Both the position numbers and the translations under genes were made by a program. The notes under the pieces were generated by a model. The model searched no databases. It had not been told where the DNA came from and saw nothing but the letters and a program-made list of their open reading frames with translations. A stretch of DNA of 64,000 nt from NCBI GenBank assembly GCA_029060305.1, contig JAIDUG010000055.1, positions 1 to 64,000 of the forward strand, read 5' to 3'. The number at the start of each line of letters is the position of its first letter. The first letter of the stretch is position 1. Positions 49,234 through 59,537 of the stretch are shown in pieces. The DNA is from Ruminococcus sp. GTDB lineage: Bacteria; Bacillota; Clostridia; Oscillospirales; Ruminococcaceae.

Positions 49234-50133
49234 ATGGAAACACAGTTCTGGTGGTTTTATGATGTAATGGCGGTTGCCGTTGTGGCTTTAAGCCTTTACA
49301 TCGGAGGCAGAAAAGGTATATTAAAATCAGCGGTTACTTTTGTAAGCTGTATATTGGGAATACTTTTAGCTGTACCAATGAGCAGTGCTGTTTCAGAAAG
49401 TATCTACAAAACGACAATTCGTGACAGCAATATAAGCAAACTTGACAAATCGCTGATAGACGTTGAAATATCTTCATATCTTGGTAACAGCCTTGAAAAT
49501 ATGGGATATAATGTAATTGTCAATACTGAAAAGATTGACGAAATTCTCAGTTCTGATAAGGACGTTGACGAACAGCTTTACAAGTACCTTAATAACATTA
49601 ACGGAAAAGTTGTTGACAACGAGGTGAATTTCCGTACTAACCTTAATGAATGTTATTCGGTGGTAATGAAAAAACTCATTTCTGAAGATATGAGTAAATA
49701 CGCTGTTGCAACAGCTTCACGAAAAATAAGGGACGGCGGAACGGATTTCGGAAATCTTCTGAAAATGATAAAAACCGGCGAACAACGTAAAGAAGTGGCG
49801 AAAATAATATCAGATGATTATGTGGCAGATGCTTACAGGAATGTTATAAGACTTCTTGTATGTCTGATAGTGTTTGTGGTAGTATTTATTATAGGACTTC
49901 TTACCGCAAAATCTCTTACAGGCGGTCAGCGTGAATCATATGAAAGTACCGGTTCACATATTGCCGGAGGTGTGTGCGGAATTTTTTCCGGAGCAGGAAT
50001 TTTATTCATGATTGCTGTGATATTACGGCTCTATTCAGTTATCGGAAATAATGAAATGTTATTTTTTAGCAACAAAGCTATTGACAAAACCTTTATTTTC
50101 AGGTATGCTTATAATATTGCTTCTAATCTATGA
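49234..50133 (+). CDS. CvpA-family-like membrane protein
   Basis: 299 aa; VMAVAVVALSLYIGGRKGILKSAVTFVSCILGILLA and C-terminal TMs. Confidence 0.65.
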   Translation: METQFWWFYDVMAVAVVALSLYIGGRKGILKSAVTFVSCILGILLAVPMSSAVSESIYKTTIRDSNISKLDKSLIDVEISSYLGNSLENMGYNVIVNTEKIDEILSSDKDVDEQLYKYLNNINGKVVDNEVNFRTNLNECYSVVMKKLISEDMSKYAVATASRKIRDGGTDFGNLLKMIKTGEQRKEVAKIISDDYVADAYRNVIRLLVCLIVFVVVFIIGLLTAKSLTGGQRESYESTGSHIAGGVCGIFSGAGILFMIAVILRLYSVIGNNEMLFFSNKAIDKTFIFRYAYNIASNL

Positions 50134-50206
50134 AAAGTATATTACATTTTTCCGCAGGAATATTTCACGGAAATAACGAAAAAATAATAACAGGGGGAAA
50201 TGCCTG

Positions 50207-52549
50207 ATGATGATGTGCAGTAAATGTAAAAAAAGAATGGCAGTAATTTTTATTACTTCCGTACAGGGAAATGAAAAGAAAAATGAGGGACTTTGTCTTG
50301 CCTGTGCAAGAGAGCAGAGGATTCCGCAGGTATCGGAGTTTATGGACAAATTTGATATAACAGATGAGAAGATAGACCAGCTTTCTGACCAGATGATGAA
50401 TATGTTTGATAATGACAGCTTTGGAAACAGCTTTGAAATGGGCGGAGCAGGCACTATTCCTGAATTTCTTTCGGATATTTCAAAAGAAGATGGTATGCCG
50501 GACTTTCCTTCTCTTTTCGGTATGTCGTCTATGAAACCTGATTCTGAAGAACCTAAGAAATCTATAGACGGAAAACCTGACAGAAGAAGTATATTCGGCG
50601 GAAACAGACGTGAAAAGAAACCCAAAGAACTTAAATTTCTTGGAAACTACTGTACAAATCTTTCAAAAAAAGCTGCCGATGGTGAACTTGACAATATTAT
50701 AGGACGTGACAAGGAAATCGCACGTGTTATACAGATTATGTCGAGACGTACAAAAAACAATCCTTGTCTTATCGGTGAGCCAGGCGTCGGAAAAACCGCT
50801 ATTGCTGAGGGTATCGCACAGCGTATAAACGAGGGTGACGTGCCTTTTAATCTTGCTGACAAGAAAGTCTATCTGCTTGACCTTACCGCACTTGTTGCAG
50901 GAACACAGTTCAGAGGACAGTTTGAAAGCCGTGTGAAAGGTCTTATTGACGAGGTAAAGCGTGAGGGCAATGTAATTCTGTTTATTGACGAGGTTCACAA
51001 CCTTGTGGGAGCAGGTGATTCCGAGGGTTCAATGAATGCCGCAAATATTCTTAAACCGGCACTTTCGAGAGGTGAAATTCAAGTAATCGGTGCTACTACT
51101 TTCAGCGAGTATAGAAAGTATATTGAAAAAGATGCAGCACTTGAAAGACGTTTCCAGCCGGTGACGGTTGCAGAGCCGACAATTGAGGAAACTGTAGATG
51201 TACTTCTCGGAATTAAAAAATATTACGAAAATTATCACAGAGTACACATTTCTGACTATCTTGTAAGAGCTTGTGCAGTATTGTCAGAAAGATATATTAC
51301 AGACCGTTTTCTGCCGGATAAAGCTATCGACCTGCTTGATGAGGGATGTGCAAGGGCTTGCATACGTTCAAAGGAGATAGCGGAGTATGATAAACTCAGA
51401 AAACAGATTTCCGTATTAGAGGGTATGGAAAAGAGCATTTCCGAACAGACAGAGCCGGATTATCAGGCACTTGCGGAAGTAAAGGGAAAACTCATTCACG
51501 CACGTGAAGAGGAAAAAGTCCTGAAAGAAAAAGCGGAAAGTGTACAGGTTACAGAGGAAGATATTACAAAGGTTGTTGAACTCTGGACGGGTATTCCTGC
51601 AAGCAAGATTGCTGAAACAGAATTTCTTAAAATAGCACGTCTTGAGGGTGCATTGAAGAAACGTGTTCTCGGACAGGACGAGGCAGTTGAAACACTTGCA
51701 AAAGCAATCAAGCGTACAAGAGTACATCTCAACAAACGCCGTCGTCCTGCATCATTTATCTTTGTAGGACCTACAGGAGTGGGAAAAACTGAACTTGTAA
51801 AGGCACTTGCTGAAGAAATGTTTGATTCAACAGAACCGCTTATCCGACTTGATATGACGGAATATATGGAAAAACATTCTGTTGCACGAATGATAGGTTC
51901 GCCTCCCGGATACGTGGGTTACGATGAAGCAGGACAGCTTACTGAAAAAGTCCGTCGTCGTCCGTATTCTGTAATACTTTTTGACGAAATAGAAAAGGCA
52001 CACCCTGATGTAATGAATATTCTTATGCAGATTCTCGACGAGGGCAAGGTTGACGACGCTCACGGCAGAACGATAAATTTTGAAAATACAATAATCTGTA
52101 TGACTTCCAATGCCGGTTCTACTGACAAGACGGTCGGAGTAGGATTCAACAGAACTGAAAACGAGATTTCACGTGATAAAGCTATGAAAGGTTTGCGAGA
52201 GTTCCTCAGACCTGAATTTATCAGTCGTATTGACGAAGTTGTTGTATTCAGACAGCTTGACAAGAAAGATTTCGCAAGTATCGCCTCACTTATGCTTGAC
52301 GAGATGGTTGCACCTCTTTCAGAAAAAAATCTCAGCATAAGTTATGACAGCAAGGCACTTTCGCTTATTGCAGAAAAATCCTATGGAAAGCCTTACGGTG
52401 CAAGAGATATAAGACGTGTTATACGTCAGGACATCGAGGACAAAATAGCTGAAATAATTATAGAAAAAATTTCCGAAATAAGTGGTATTGATATTTCTGC
52501 TGACGGTGAAAATCTGACTGTTACTGCAAAGGAAAAAAAGGAGCAGTAA
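50207..52549 (+). CDS. Clp ATPase with N-terminal zinc finger (ClpE/ClpC-like)
   Basis: 780 aa; CSKC...CLAC finger; two AAA+ domains (GEPGVGKTAIAEGIA; GPTGVGKTELVKALAEEMF). Confidence 0.92.
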   Translation: MMMCSKCKKRMAVIFITSVQGNEKKNEGLCLACAREQRIPQVSEFMDKFDITDEKIDQLSDQMMNMFDNDSFGNSFEMGGAGTIPEFLSDISKEDGMPDFPSLFGMSSMKPDSEEPKKSIDGKPDRRSIFGGNRREKKPKELKFLGNYCTNLSKKAADGELDNIIGRDKEIARVIQIMSRRTKNNPCLIGEPGVGKTAIAEGIAQRINEGDVPFNLADKKVYLLDLTALVAGTQFRGQFESRVKGLIDEVKREGNVILFIDEVHNLVGAGDSEGSMNAANILKPALSRGEIQVIGATTFSEYRKYIEKDAALERRFQPVTVAEPTIEETVDVLLGIKKYYENYHRVHISDYLVRACAVLSERYITDRFLPDKAIDLLDEGCARACIRSKEIAEYDKLRKQISVLEGMEKSISEQTEPDYQALAEVKGKLIHAREEEKVLKEKAESVQVTEEDITKVVELWTGIPASKIAETEFLKIARLEGALKKRVLGQDEAVETLAKAIKRTRVHLNKRRRPASFIFVGPTGVGKTELVKALAEEMFDSTEPLIRLDMTEYMEKHSVARMIGSPPGYVGYDEAGQLTEKVRRRPYSVILFDEIEKAHPDVMNILMQILDEGKVDDAHGRTINFENTIICMTSNAGSTDKTVGVGFNRTENEISRDKAMKGLREFLRPEFISRIDEVVVFRQLDKKDFASIASLMLDEMVAPLSEKNLSISYDSKALSLIAEKSYGKPYGARDIRRVIRQDIEDKIAEIIIEKISEISGIDISADGENLTVTAKEKKEQ

Positions 52550-52552
52550 GGT

Positions 52553-53257
52553 ATGAAACTTAAATTAATTATTCTTACTGCTGTATTATGCCTTACTACC
52601 GTTTCGTGCAGTGAAAAGAAAGAAAATTCCTATTCAAGTAATGAAGTATCAGTCAATTCCTCAGTTGATTCCGTTGTAACCGATAATGACAATAATCATA
52701 ATATAGACCTGCCGGAAAGCAGGGCAGTTATGAAAGAAAAATATAAGGACGTTCCTGAAGTTTCTGAAGGTGCTGTAATAAGTGTAAGCAACACTACTGC
52801 AAAAGCCGGTGAAATTGCTGAAGTTACTGTTTCTTTGGAAGGTAAAGATGTTAAATGGAATATGTGTGGTATGCATTTGGCTTATCCGGAAGAACTTAAA
52901 TGTATTTATCCGGAAGATGAAGAAATTATGCTGGAATTTGAACAGGGTGAGGCAGTAAAACGTAATACTGGTCTTATTGTTATGGAGTGGAAAAAAGAAA
53001 ACAATCCTCCGGCAGAACTTGTAAATAAAAAGCTCGGTTCATTGTTTTTCACTGTAACGTTTAACAAAGACGACGGTAAGGACGGGGATATTCTGACTGT
53101 ATACTTCAAAGTGCCTGAAGATGCAAAATCAGGTACGGTATATCCTATAGATTTCTATTATATGGAAAGCGATATATTCAGAAATCTTGATAATGACCCG
53201 TCATTTGAAAAATATGCTTTTGAACATACTCAGGCAGGTTCAATAACTGTTGAGTAG
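52553..53257 (+). CDS. Lipoprotein with a cohesin-like domain (ScaE-type)
   Basis: Signal with Cys at residue 19 (TVSC); GAVISVSNTTAKAGEIAEVTVSLEG...MCGMHLAYPEELKC...TVYFKVPEDAKSGTVYPIDFYYMESDIFRNLDND...QAGSITV. Confidence 0.75.
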   Translation: MKLKLIILTAVLCLTTVSCSEKKENSYSSNEVSVNSSVDSVVTDNDNNHNIDLPESRAVMKEKYKDVPEVSEGAVISVSNTTAKAGEIAEVTVSLEGKDVKWNMCGMHLAYPEELKCIYPEDEEIMLEFEQGEAVKRNTGLIVMEWKKENNPPAELVNKKLGSLFFTVTFNKDDGKDGDILTVYFKVPEDAKSGTVYPIDFYYMESDIFRNLDNDPSFEKYAFEHTQAGSITVE

Positions 53258-53277
53258 GGAATTGTTTATAAAAATAA

Positions 53278-53308
53278 CAGGGGAACACAATGTTCCCCTG
53301 ATTTTTTT
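53278..53308. terminator. Bidirectional terminator
   Basis: CAGGGGAACA-caa-TGTTCCCCTG then T-run. Confidence 0.85.
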
Positions 53309-53538
53309 TACTGAATATTTTGTAATGCTATGTCAACAGCGTTTTTGTCGAAACCTACAACGGTAGTATTGCCGATTACTGTTACAGGAAGTGAAGACTG
53401 TCCGGTAAGTGCCATAACACGACGTGAATTGAAAGGTTCACAGGCGTTGATTGTGCGGAAAGTCACGCCTTTTTCGTCAAGATAACGTCTCATGCGTCTG
53501 CACCATATGCAGTTTTCAGAAAAATATACTTCAACCAT
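53308..53538 (-). CDS. Glutaredoxin-like protein
   Basis: MVEVYFSENCIWCRRMRRYLDEKGV; SLPVTVIGNTTVVGFD; ATG 53538. Confidence 0.85.
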   Translation of the reverse strand: MVEVYFSENCIWCRRMRRYLDEKGVTFRTINACEPFNSRRVMALTGQSSLPVTVIGNTTVVGFDKNAVDIALQNIQ

Positions 53539-53613
53539 TTTTATTAACACTCCTTTCGTTTTTGTATACGGTTATACTGTAATACTATTATTATCCTTTA
53601 AAACCTTACTTAT

Positions 53614-54624
53614 TCATTGATTTTGTTTTTCGACTGTACATTTCGGAAAATAGTGTTCAATAATATCACGCCAGTTTTTTCCGTCGGTAGCCATACCGTT
53701 TGCACCGTACTGGCTCATTCCTACACCATGCCCGAAACCTTTAGTTTTTATAGTAGCTTTTTCACCGTTGTAGCTGATTTCAAAACACGCTGAACGCAGT
53801 CCGAGAATTTCACGGACATCATTTCCGGTAACTTTGAAATCGCCGACCATTGCAGACAAAACTGTTCCGGAATCTGATACGGAATTTATGTTAATCCATG
53901 TAGTAAAGTCGTCACCGAGAGTTATTCCCGAAAATTTTTCCGCAAGTATTTGTCTTAACTGTTCTTTGGAGTAGCTGACTTCCTCAAAGTATTTCGGAGC
54001 GGAAATGTCGTAACTGCTTTCAACCGGCACAAGATAGTCTACTGCTGTACCCCATGCATTTTCAGCACTTTCTGTTTTTCCTGACGACATTGAATGAAAT
54101 GCTGAAATAATCGGCTCGTCCTCATAAGTTATTATGTAAGGCATAACTTCATTTACAGCATTATTTATTTTATCGTAATATATTTCAAAATTATCTCCGT
54201 AATACTGCATAGCCTGATTTTTTGTAAAATACCCCTGATATTTTGCGGTATCATTAGAAAAATCCGCTCCGCAGAGTTCGGGAGTAGGTGAAGAACGTTC
54301 TTTTAATCGTTGACGTTCTGCGTAAGTATGTGCAACAACTGCCTGAGCCTTTAAGGCTTCTGTTTCAAAAGTTGCTGGCATTTCTGCACATACTGCTCCT
54401 ACAACGTAGGTTTTTTCGTCAACTTCAATTACTTCTCCTGTCGAAACATCCAGTACCTTATAGGGCTCTCCGGTGTATGAGGGGAATTTGCTGTCTGAAA
54501 TTTCTGTTGTTCCGGAAATTTCTTTTACTACAGCATTACCCGAAAAAAATACCGGTATTGCCGGAATTACGGCTATTGAAACCGCTGAAAAAATCACAAC
54601 TGAAAAATATCTTTTCATTTTCAC
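53614..54624 (-). CDS. spoIID: SpoIID/LytB-domain protein
   Basis: 336 aa; signal/TM; VVGAVCAEMPATFETEALKAQAVVAHTYAERQ; FGHGVGMSQYGANGMA. Confidence 0.88.
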   Translation of the reverse strand: MKMKRYFSVVIFSAVSIAVIPAIPVFFSGNAVVKEISGTTEISDSKFPSYTGEPYKVLDVSTGEVIEVDEKTYVVGAVCAEMPATFETEALKAQAVVAHTYAERQRLKERSSPTPELCGADFSNDTAKYQGYFTKNQAMQYYGDNFEIYYDKINNAVNEVMPYIITYEDEPIISAFHSMSSGKTESAENAWGTAVDYLVPVESSYDISAPKYFEEVSYSKEQLRQILAEKFSGITLGDDFTTWININSVSDSGTVLSAMVGDFKVTGNDVREILGLRSACFEISYNGEKATIKTKGFGHGVGMSQYGANGMATDGKNWRDIIEHYFPKCTVEKQNQ

Positions 54625-54707
54625 TGTTACCTCACACTAAAGTATTTGACATATCAGCGGATTTGGTGTATAATTAGGTATGATTATATTTAAGGAGTGT
54701 TGCTGAT

Positions 54708-56087
54708 ATGCCATCTTTTATTTCAGGTTCTAATATTCAAAATTTATGCAATGAACTTGCTGAAAATACCAGTATTGATTCTTCACTTTACGACAAGTAC
54801 CACGTAAAGAGAGGTCTGCGAAACAGTGACGGTACAGGTGTTGTTGCAGGTATCACGAATATATGTAATGTTCACGGTTATGTACTTAACGAGGGAGAAG
54901 TTGAGGCTATTCCCGGACAGCTTATTTACAGAGGTTACAATATAAATGACCTTGTTGAAAACGTTGAGACGGAAAATCGTTTCGGATATGAGGAGACCGT
55001 TTTTCTTCTGCTTTTCGGACATCTTCCCACTGAAAAGGAACTTTCCACTTTCAATGCATACATTTCACTGAAACGTGATTTGCCTAACGGATTTGTTGAG
55101 GATATGATTTTAAAAGCTCCCTCAAAGAACATTATGAACAAACTTTCACGTTCTGTACTTGCATTGTACTCATATGACGACGAATGCGAACACAAAGGTC
55201 TTGAAAATGAAATGCGTACAGCGGTAAGTCTTATCGCAAAACTTCCTGTTATAATGACAACAGCATATCAGGTTAAAAGACGTGTTTTTGACAATCAGAG
55301 TATGATTATGCACCCTATTAATTATGAGGAAAACACGGCTCAGTGTATACTTTCACTTCTGAGACCCGACAGACAGTATACTGATGACGAGGCAAAAATG
55401 CTTGACCGTCTGCTGATGTTGCAGGCTGAACACGGTGGCGGTAACAACTCAACGTTTACTTGTCGTGTGCTTACTTCTTCCGGTACAGACCCTTATTCCG
55501 CTTATTCTTCCGCAATATGTTCTCTCAAAGGTCCACGTCACGGCGGTGCTAATCTTCAGGTAATATCTATGCTTGATAATTTCAAGGCAAACATAAAGAA
55601 CTGGAATGATGAGGGTGAAGTTGCCGATTATATGCGTAAGGTTATCCGCAAGGAAGCTAATGACGGTTCAGGACTTATTTACGGAATGGGTCACGCTGTA
55701 TATACTGTTTCAGACCCCCGTGCTGTTATTCTCAAGAAAAAGGCTTTTGAACTCGCAAAGGGTAAGGAAATTGAAGCTGAATTTCGTCTGCTTGAAACCG
55801 TTGAACGTCTCACACCGGAAATTTTTGCAGAAATAAAGGGCAGTACAAAGACTATGTGTGCTAACGTTGATATGTATTCCGGACTTGTTTACAGAATGTT
55901 AGGTATTCCTGACGAACTTTTCACACCTCTTTTTGCGGTTGCAAGAATGGCTGGCTGGTCTGCACATCGTATGGAAGAAATACTCACCGGAAACAGAATA
56001 ATCCGACCGGCATACAAGGCTATCGCAAAACCTAAACAGTATGTGAAAATATCTGAAAGAGAGTCGGGAAATTCTCAGAATAAATGA
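54708..56087 (+). CDS. Citrate synthase (paralog 2)
   Basis: 459 aa; LQAEHGGGNNSTF, GPRHGGAN, CANVDMYSG; strongly similar to the product of 4080..5447. Confidence 0.92.
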   Translation: MPSFISGSNIQNLCNELAENTSIDSSLYDKYHVKRGLRNSDGTGVVAGITNICNVHGYVLNEGEVEAIPGQLIYRGYNINDLVENVETENRFGYEETVFLLLFGHLPTEKELSTFNAYISLKRDLPNGFVEDMILKAPSKNIMNKLSRSVLALYSYDDECEHKGLENEMRTAVSLIAKLPVIMTTAYQVKRRVFDNQSMIMHPINYEENTAQCILSLLRPDRQYTDDEAKMLDRLLMLQAEHGGGNNSTFTCRVLTSSGTDPYSAYSSAICSLKGPRHGGANLQVISMLDNFKANIKNWNDEGEVADYMRKVIRKEANDGSGLIYGMGHAVYTVSDPRAVILKKKAFELAKGKEIEAEFRLLETVERLTPEIFAEIKGSTKTMCANVDMYSGLVYRMLGIPDELFTPLFAVARMAGWSAHRMEEILTGNRIIRPAYKAIAKPKQYVKISERESGNSQNK

Positions 56088-57394
56088 AAATTCTTAAATT
56101 ATTGATTATTCCTGTAGTCATAATGCTGACAGGCTGTGCATTCAGCTCAAGTATTGATAACCTTATGTCACCGCCTAAACTCAGCGTTGAACAGGAACAG
56201 ATTTACAATGCACTTACAAATGCGACTGGGACTTCAATAAGTCTTAAATATCCCAAATCCGGTAAATACCTGTCGGCTTTCATAATAGAGGACATTGACG
56301 GCGATGGTGACAATGAAGCGGTTGTTTTCTATGAAAAGAATAGCATAGCACTTGAGGAAAATACTCTCAGGATAAATATTCTTGATAATTCTGACGGTAA
56401 ATGGCGTTCAGTGTGCGATACTCCGGCAAAGGGTGCTGAAATTGAAAAAGTAATGGTTTCTGAATTAGGTTCTAACGACCGCACTAACCTTATTATCGGA
56501 AGCAGTCTGATAAACCGTTCAGAAAAGAACGTTTCCATATACAGCTATGTTGACGGAAATATTGAAGAAACTTTTTCAGAATCATATTCTTTCATAGATA
56601 TCACCGACCTTGACAAAGATGACGAAAATGAATTTCTGTTGTTGTCGGGAGCGTCGGCAGGTGATACGGCAACCGCTGAAGCGTACAAGCTCAATGAGGA
56701 CGGCATATATTATCAGTACAGCCGTAAACTCAGCGGAAATTTCACTGAATTTGACAGCCTGAATTACGGAAAAATTGACGAGGAAAGAACAGGTTTATAT
56801 ATAGATGCTGTAATGGGAACGGGTCTTATTCAGACCGATATAATTTATATGGACGATACTGGTCTGAAAAAAGTTTTTTCCACTTCTGAAGAATCGCTTT
56901 TTACAGTAAGACCAACCGGTTGTACATCATTCGATATTGATGGTGACGGTATTCTTGAAATACCAGTGCAGACTATTGCGTCCGGTTACGAGGAAGTTTC
57001 CGAAAGTGAACAGATGAAGTTTACAGAATGGTTTTTTGTGGGCAGAAATAACAGTCTTGAAAAAAAGTATTCTTCATATTACAATATAAACGACGGTTAT
57101 ATATTTATATTTCCGGAAAAATGGGAACATCACGTTACAATCAGACGTGATTCAATAAATGACGAAATAGTTTTCTGTTCATATGAAAACGGCACTGTCG
57201 GTCGTGAACTCCTGAGAATTTATTTTGCTACTGACCAGCCGTCTATAGAGGACAGAATTTCAAATGGATATATGCTTCTGCAAACTAAAGGTGATTCGGC
57301 GTATCTTGCTTATATACCGATTCAGAGTGATAACAGTGACGGGCTTTCACTTACGGAGGGCGATGTTGCTATAAATTTTAAGTGCAGAGAATGA
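56084..57394 (+). CDS. Lipoprotein with VCBS/FG-GAP-like repeats
   Basis: Lipobox LTGC; DIDGDGDNEAVVFY, DLDKDDENEFLLL, DIDGDGILEIPV; ATGA overlap with citrate synthase. Confidence 0.75.
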   Translation: MKILKLLIIPVVIMLTGCAFSSSIDNLMSPPKLSVEQEQIYNALTNATGTSISLKYPKSGKYLSAFIIEDIDGDGDNEAVVFYEKNSIALEENTLRINILDNSDGKWRSVCDTPAKGAEIEKVMVSELGSNDRTNLIIGSSLINRSEKNVSIYSYVDGNIEETFSESYSFIDITDLDKDDENEFLLLSGASAGDTATAEAYKLNEDGIYYQYSRKLSGNFTEFDSLNYGKIDEERTGLYIDAVMGTGLIQTDIIYMDDTGLKKVFSTSEESLFTVRPTGCTSFDIDGDGILEIPVQTIASGYEEVSESEQMKFTEWFFVGRNNSLEKKYSSYYNINDGYIFIFPEKWEHHVTIRRDSINDEIVFCSYENGTVGRELLRIYFATDQPSIEDRISNGYMLLQTKGDSAYLAYIPIQSDNSDGLSLTEGDVAINFKCRE

Positions 57395-57418
57395 TTTACA
57401 GAAAAGGAGTTGAAAATT

Positions 57419-58120
57419 TTGAAACGTATACTTATATGTGAGGACGAGGCAACAATTCGTGAATTTGTCGTCATAAACCTTAAACGTGCAGGATATGACG
57501 TTGTTGATGTTGACTGCGGTGAGTCTGCTTTAAAGACTTTTGAACTTGAACACGGAAATTTTGACATTGTTCTCCTTGACATTATGATGCCTGGTATTGA
57601 TGGTTTCACAGTGTGCAAGAAAATCCGTGAAAAGAGTTCGACAATAGGAATAATAATGCTTACCGCACGTACTCAGGAAATGGATAAGGTAAGCGGTCTG
57701 ATGATTGGTGCGGACGACTATATAACTAAACCTTTTTCACCGTCTGAACTGACGGCAAGAGTTGACGCTATTTACAGACGTGTGTGTATGAGTTTTATAA
57801 AGAATGAAAAACAGTCTGTAATTGAATCAGGACCTTTTTCACTCAATCTGAAAAGCCGTACTGTTACTAAAAACGGTATTCCGATTGAACTGACACAGGT
57901 TGAATATCAGATACTTGAATTTTTCCTCAATAACAAGAATACTGCCCTTGACCGTGCAAGTATACTCAATCATATATGGGGCGAGAGCTACTATGGCGAC
58001 GACAAGATTGTTGACGTGAATATAAGACGTATACGTATGAAGATTGAAGAAGAGCCGTCAAGTCCGAAGTATATAATTACAATATGGGGATACGGTTATA
58101 AATGGAATGATTCACAGTAA
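57419..58120 (+). CDS. OmpR-family response regulator
   Basis: RILICEDEATIREFVV; VLLDIMMPGIDGF; C-terminal winged helix; TTG 57419 (57410 also possible). Confidence 0.92.
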   Translation: MKRILICEDEATIREFVVINLKRAGYDVVDVDCGESALKTFELEHGNFDIVLLDIMMPGIDGFTVCKKIREKSSTIGIIMLTARTQEMDKVSGLMIGADDYITKPFSPSELTARVDAIYRRVCMSFIKNEKQSVIESGPFSLNLKSRTVTKNGIPIELTQVEYQILEFFLNNKNTALDRASILNHIWGESYYGDDKIVDVNIRRIRMKIEEEPSSPKYIITIWGYGYKWNDSQ

Positions 58121-59523
58121 TGGCTAAAAAGAGTATAACAAAACGCTGGATTGTAAATAACCTTGGTGTTGTAGTACTGGTTATGCTTATGCTTGACCTT
58201 ATATTTATATATGCTATACAGAGTTATTTTTACAGTTCAGCCAGACAGTACCTTATTTCAAAGATAAACGCTGTAACAAGTGTTCTGAGCGTACATTCTC
58301 AGGACAATGCGGCGAATTTTTCGGCAGAAATGCGTAATATGCTGGAGACTTTCAACGAAAAGGATAAAATTGAATTAATGGCTATAAATTCAAAAGGGAG
58401 AGTTGTTTTAACGTCATCGGGATTTTCACCGGACGAAAACCTTTTAATGCCTGATTACGAACAGGCTATGGAATCAGGCGAGGGGTCTTTTATAGGCAGA
58501 ATGCCTTCCGGTGAAAAAATCCTTGCTGTTTCTGTACCTATATCGTCTTTCAGCAGTGAATATAATTCAGTGCGTATGGTTACTTCACTTACCGATATTG
58601 ATTCAAATATACGTACAAGCGGAATAGCTATAACTATAGTATGTTTTGCGATTATACTTGTTGTGATAATTACAGGACTTTATTTTGCTGGTTCTATCGT
58701 GAAACCTATACGGCAGATAAGCAGTATTGCAAGAAAGTTTGCTATCGGTGACTTTTCCGTCCGTATAAGCAACAACAGTAACGACGAAATAGGCGATTTG
58801 TGTATGGCGATAAACCATATGGCAAACGAGCTTTCCAATGCTGAGGCTATGAAAAATGAATTTATATCATCTGTTTCGCACGAACTCCGTACACCTCTTA
58901 CAGCGATAAAGGGTTGGGCAGAAACCCTTATGATTGACGACGATGAATACAGTCCGGAAACTGTCCGTAAAGGAGTGGGCGTTATTGTGAACGAAACGGA
59001 ACGTCTTTCACAGATGGTTGAGGAACTGCTTGACTTTTCACGTATGCAGAGCGGACATTTTACTTTGCAGGCTTCAAATATGGATATTCTTGCTGAACTC
59101 GGCGACGCTGTATTGATTTACAGTGAAAAGGCACGTCGTGAAAATATTAAAATAGAATACAATGACCCTGAAATGTTGCCTTTTGTTTTCGGTGACAAAA
59201 ACCGCATACGACAGGTATTTATAAACGTCATTGACAATGCAGTGAAATATTCTTCAGCAGGGGATAAGGTTACGATAAATGCTTCCACCGCTGACGGAAA
59301 AGTTATTGTTACAGTTGCAGATACAGGTTGCGGTATAAAGGAATCAGATTTGTCAAAAGTAAAAACGAAGTTCTATAAAGCCAATCATACTCGCAGAGGG
59401 TCGGGAATAGGACTTGCGGTTGCAGATGAGATTATTGCAATGCACGAGGGTACTATGGAGATTTCCAGTGCCGGTGAGGGTAAAGGTACAACCGTTACGA
59501 TTGTACTTCCGGCGAAAACATAA
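58120..59523 (+). CDS. HAMP-domain sensor histidine kinase
   Basis: 467 aa; two TM, HAMP, SSVSHELRTPLTAIKGWAETL, VADTGCGIKESDL. Confidence 0.93.
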   Translation: MAKKSITKRWIVNNLGVVVLVMLMLDLIFIYAIQSYFYSSARQYLISKINAVTSVLSVHSQDNAANFSAEMRNMLETFNEKDKIELMAINSKGRVVLTSSGFSPDENLLMPDYEQAMESGEGSFIGRMPSGEKILAVSVPISSFSSEYNSVRMVTSLTDIDSNIRTSGIAITIVCFAIILVVIITGLYFAGSIVKPIRQISSIARKFAIGDFSVRISNNSNDEIGDLCMAINHMANELSNAEAMKNEFISSVSHELRTPLTAIKGWAETLMIDDDEYSPETVRKGVGVIVNETERLSQMVEELLDFSRMQSGHFTLQASNMDILAELGDAVLIYSEKARRENIKIEYNDPEMLPFVFGDKNRIRQVFINVIDNAVKYSSAGDKVTINASTADGKVIVTVADTGCGIKESDLSKVKTKFYKANHTRRGSGIGLAVADEIIAMHEGTMEISSAGEGKGTTVTIVLPAKT

Positions 59524-59537
59524 TAGGAGATATTTAA

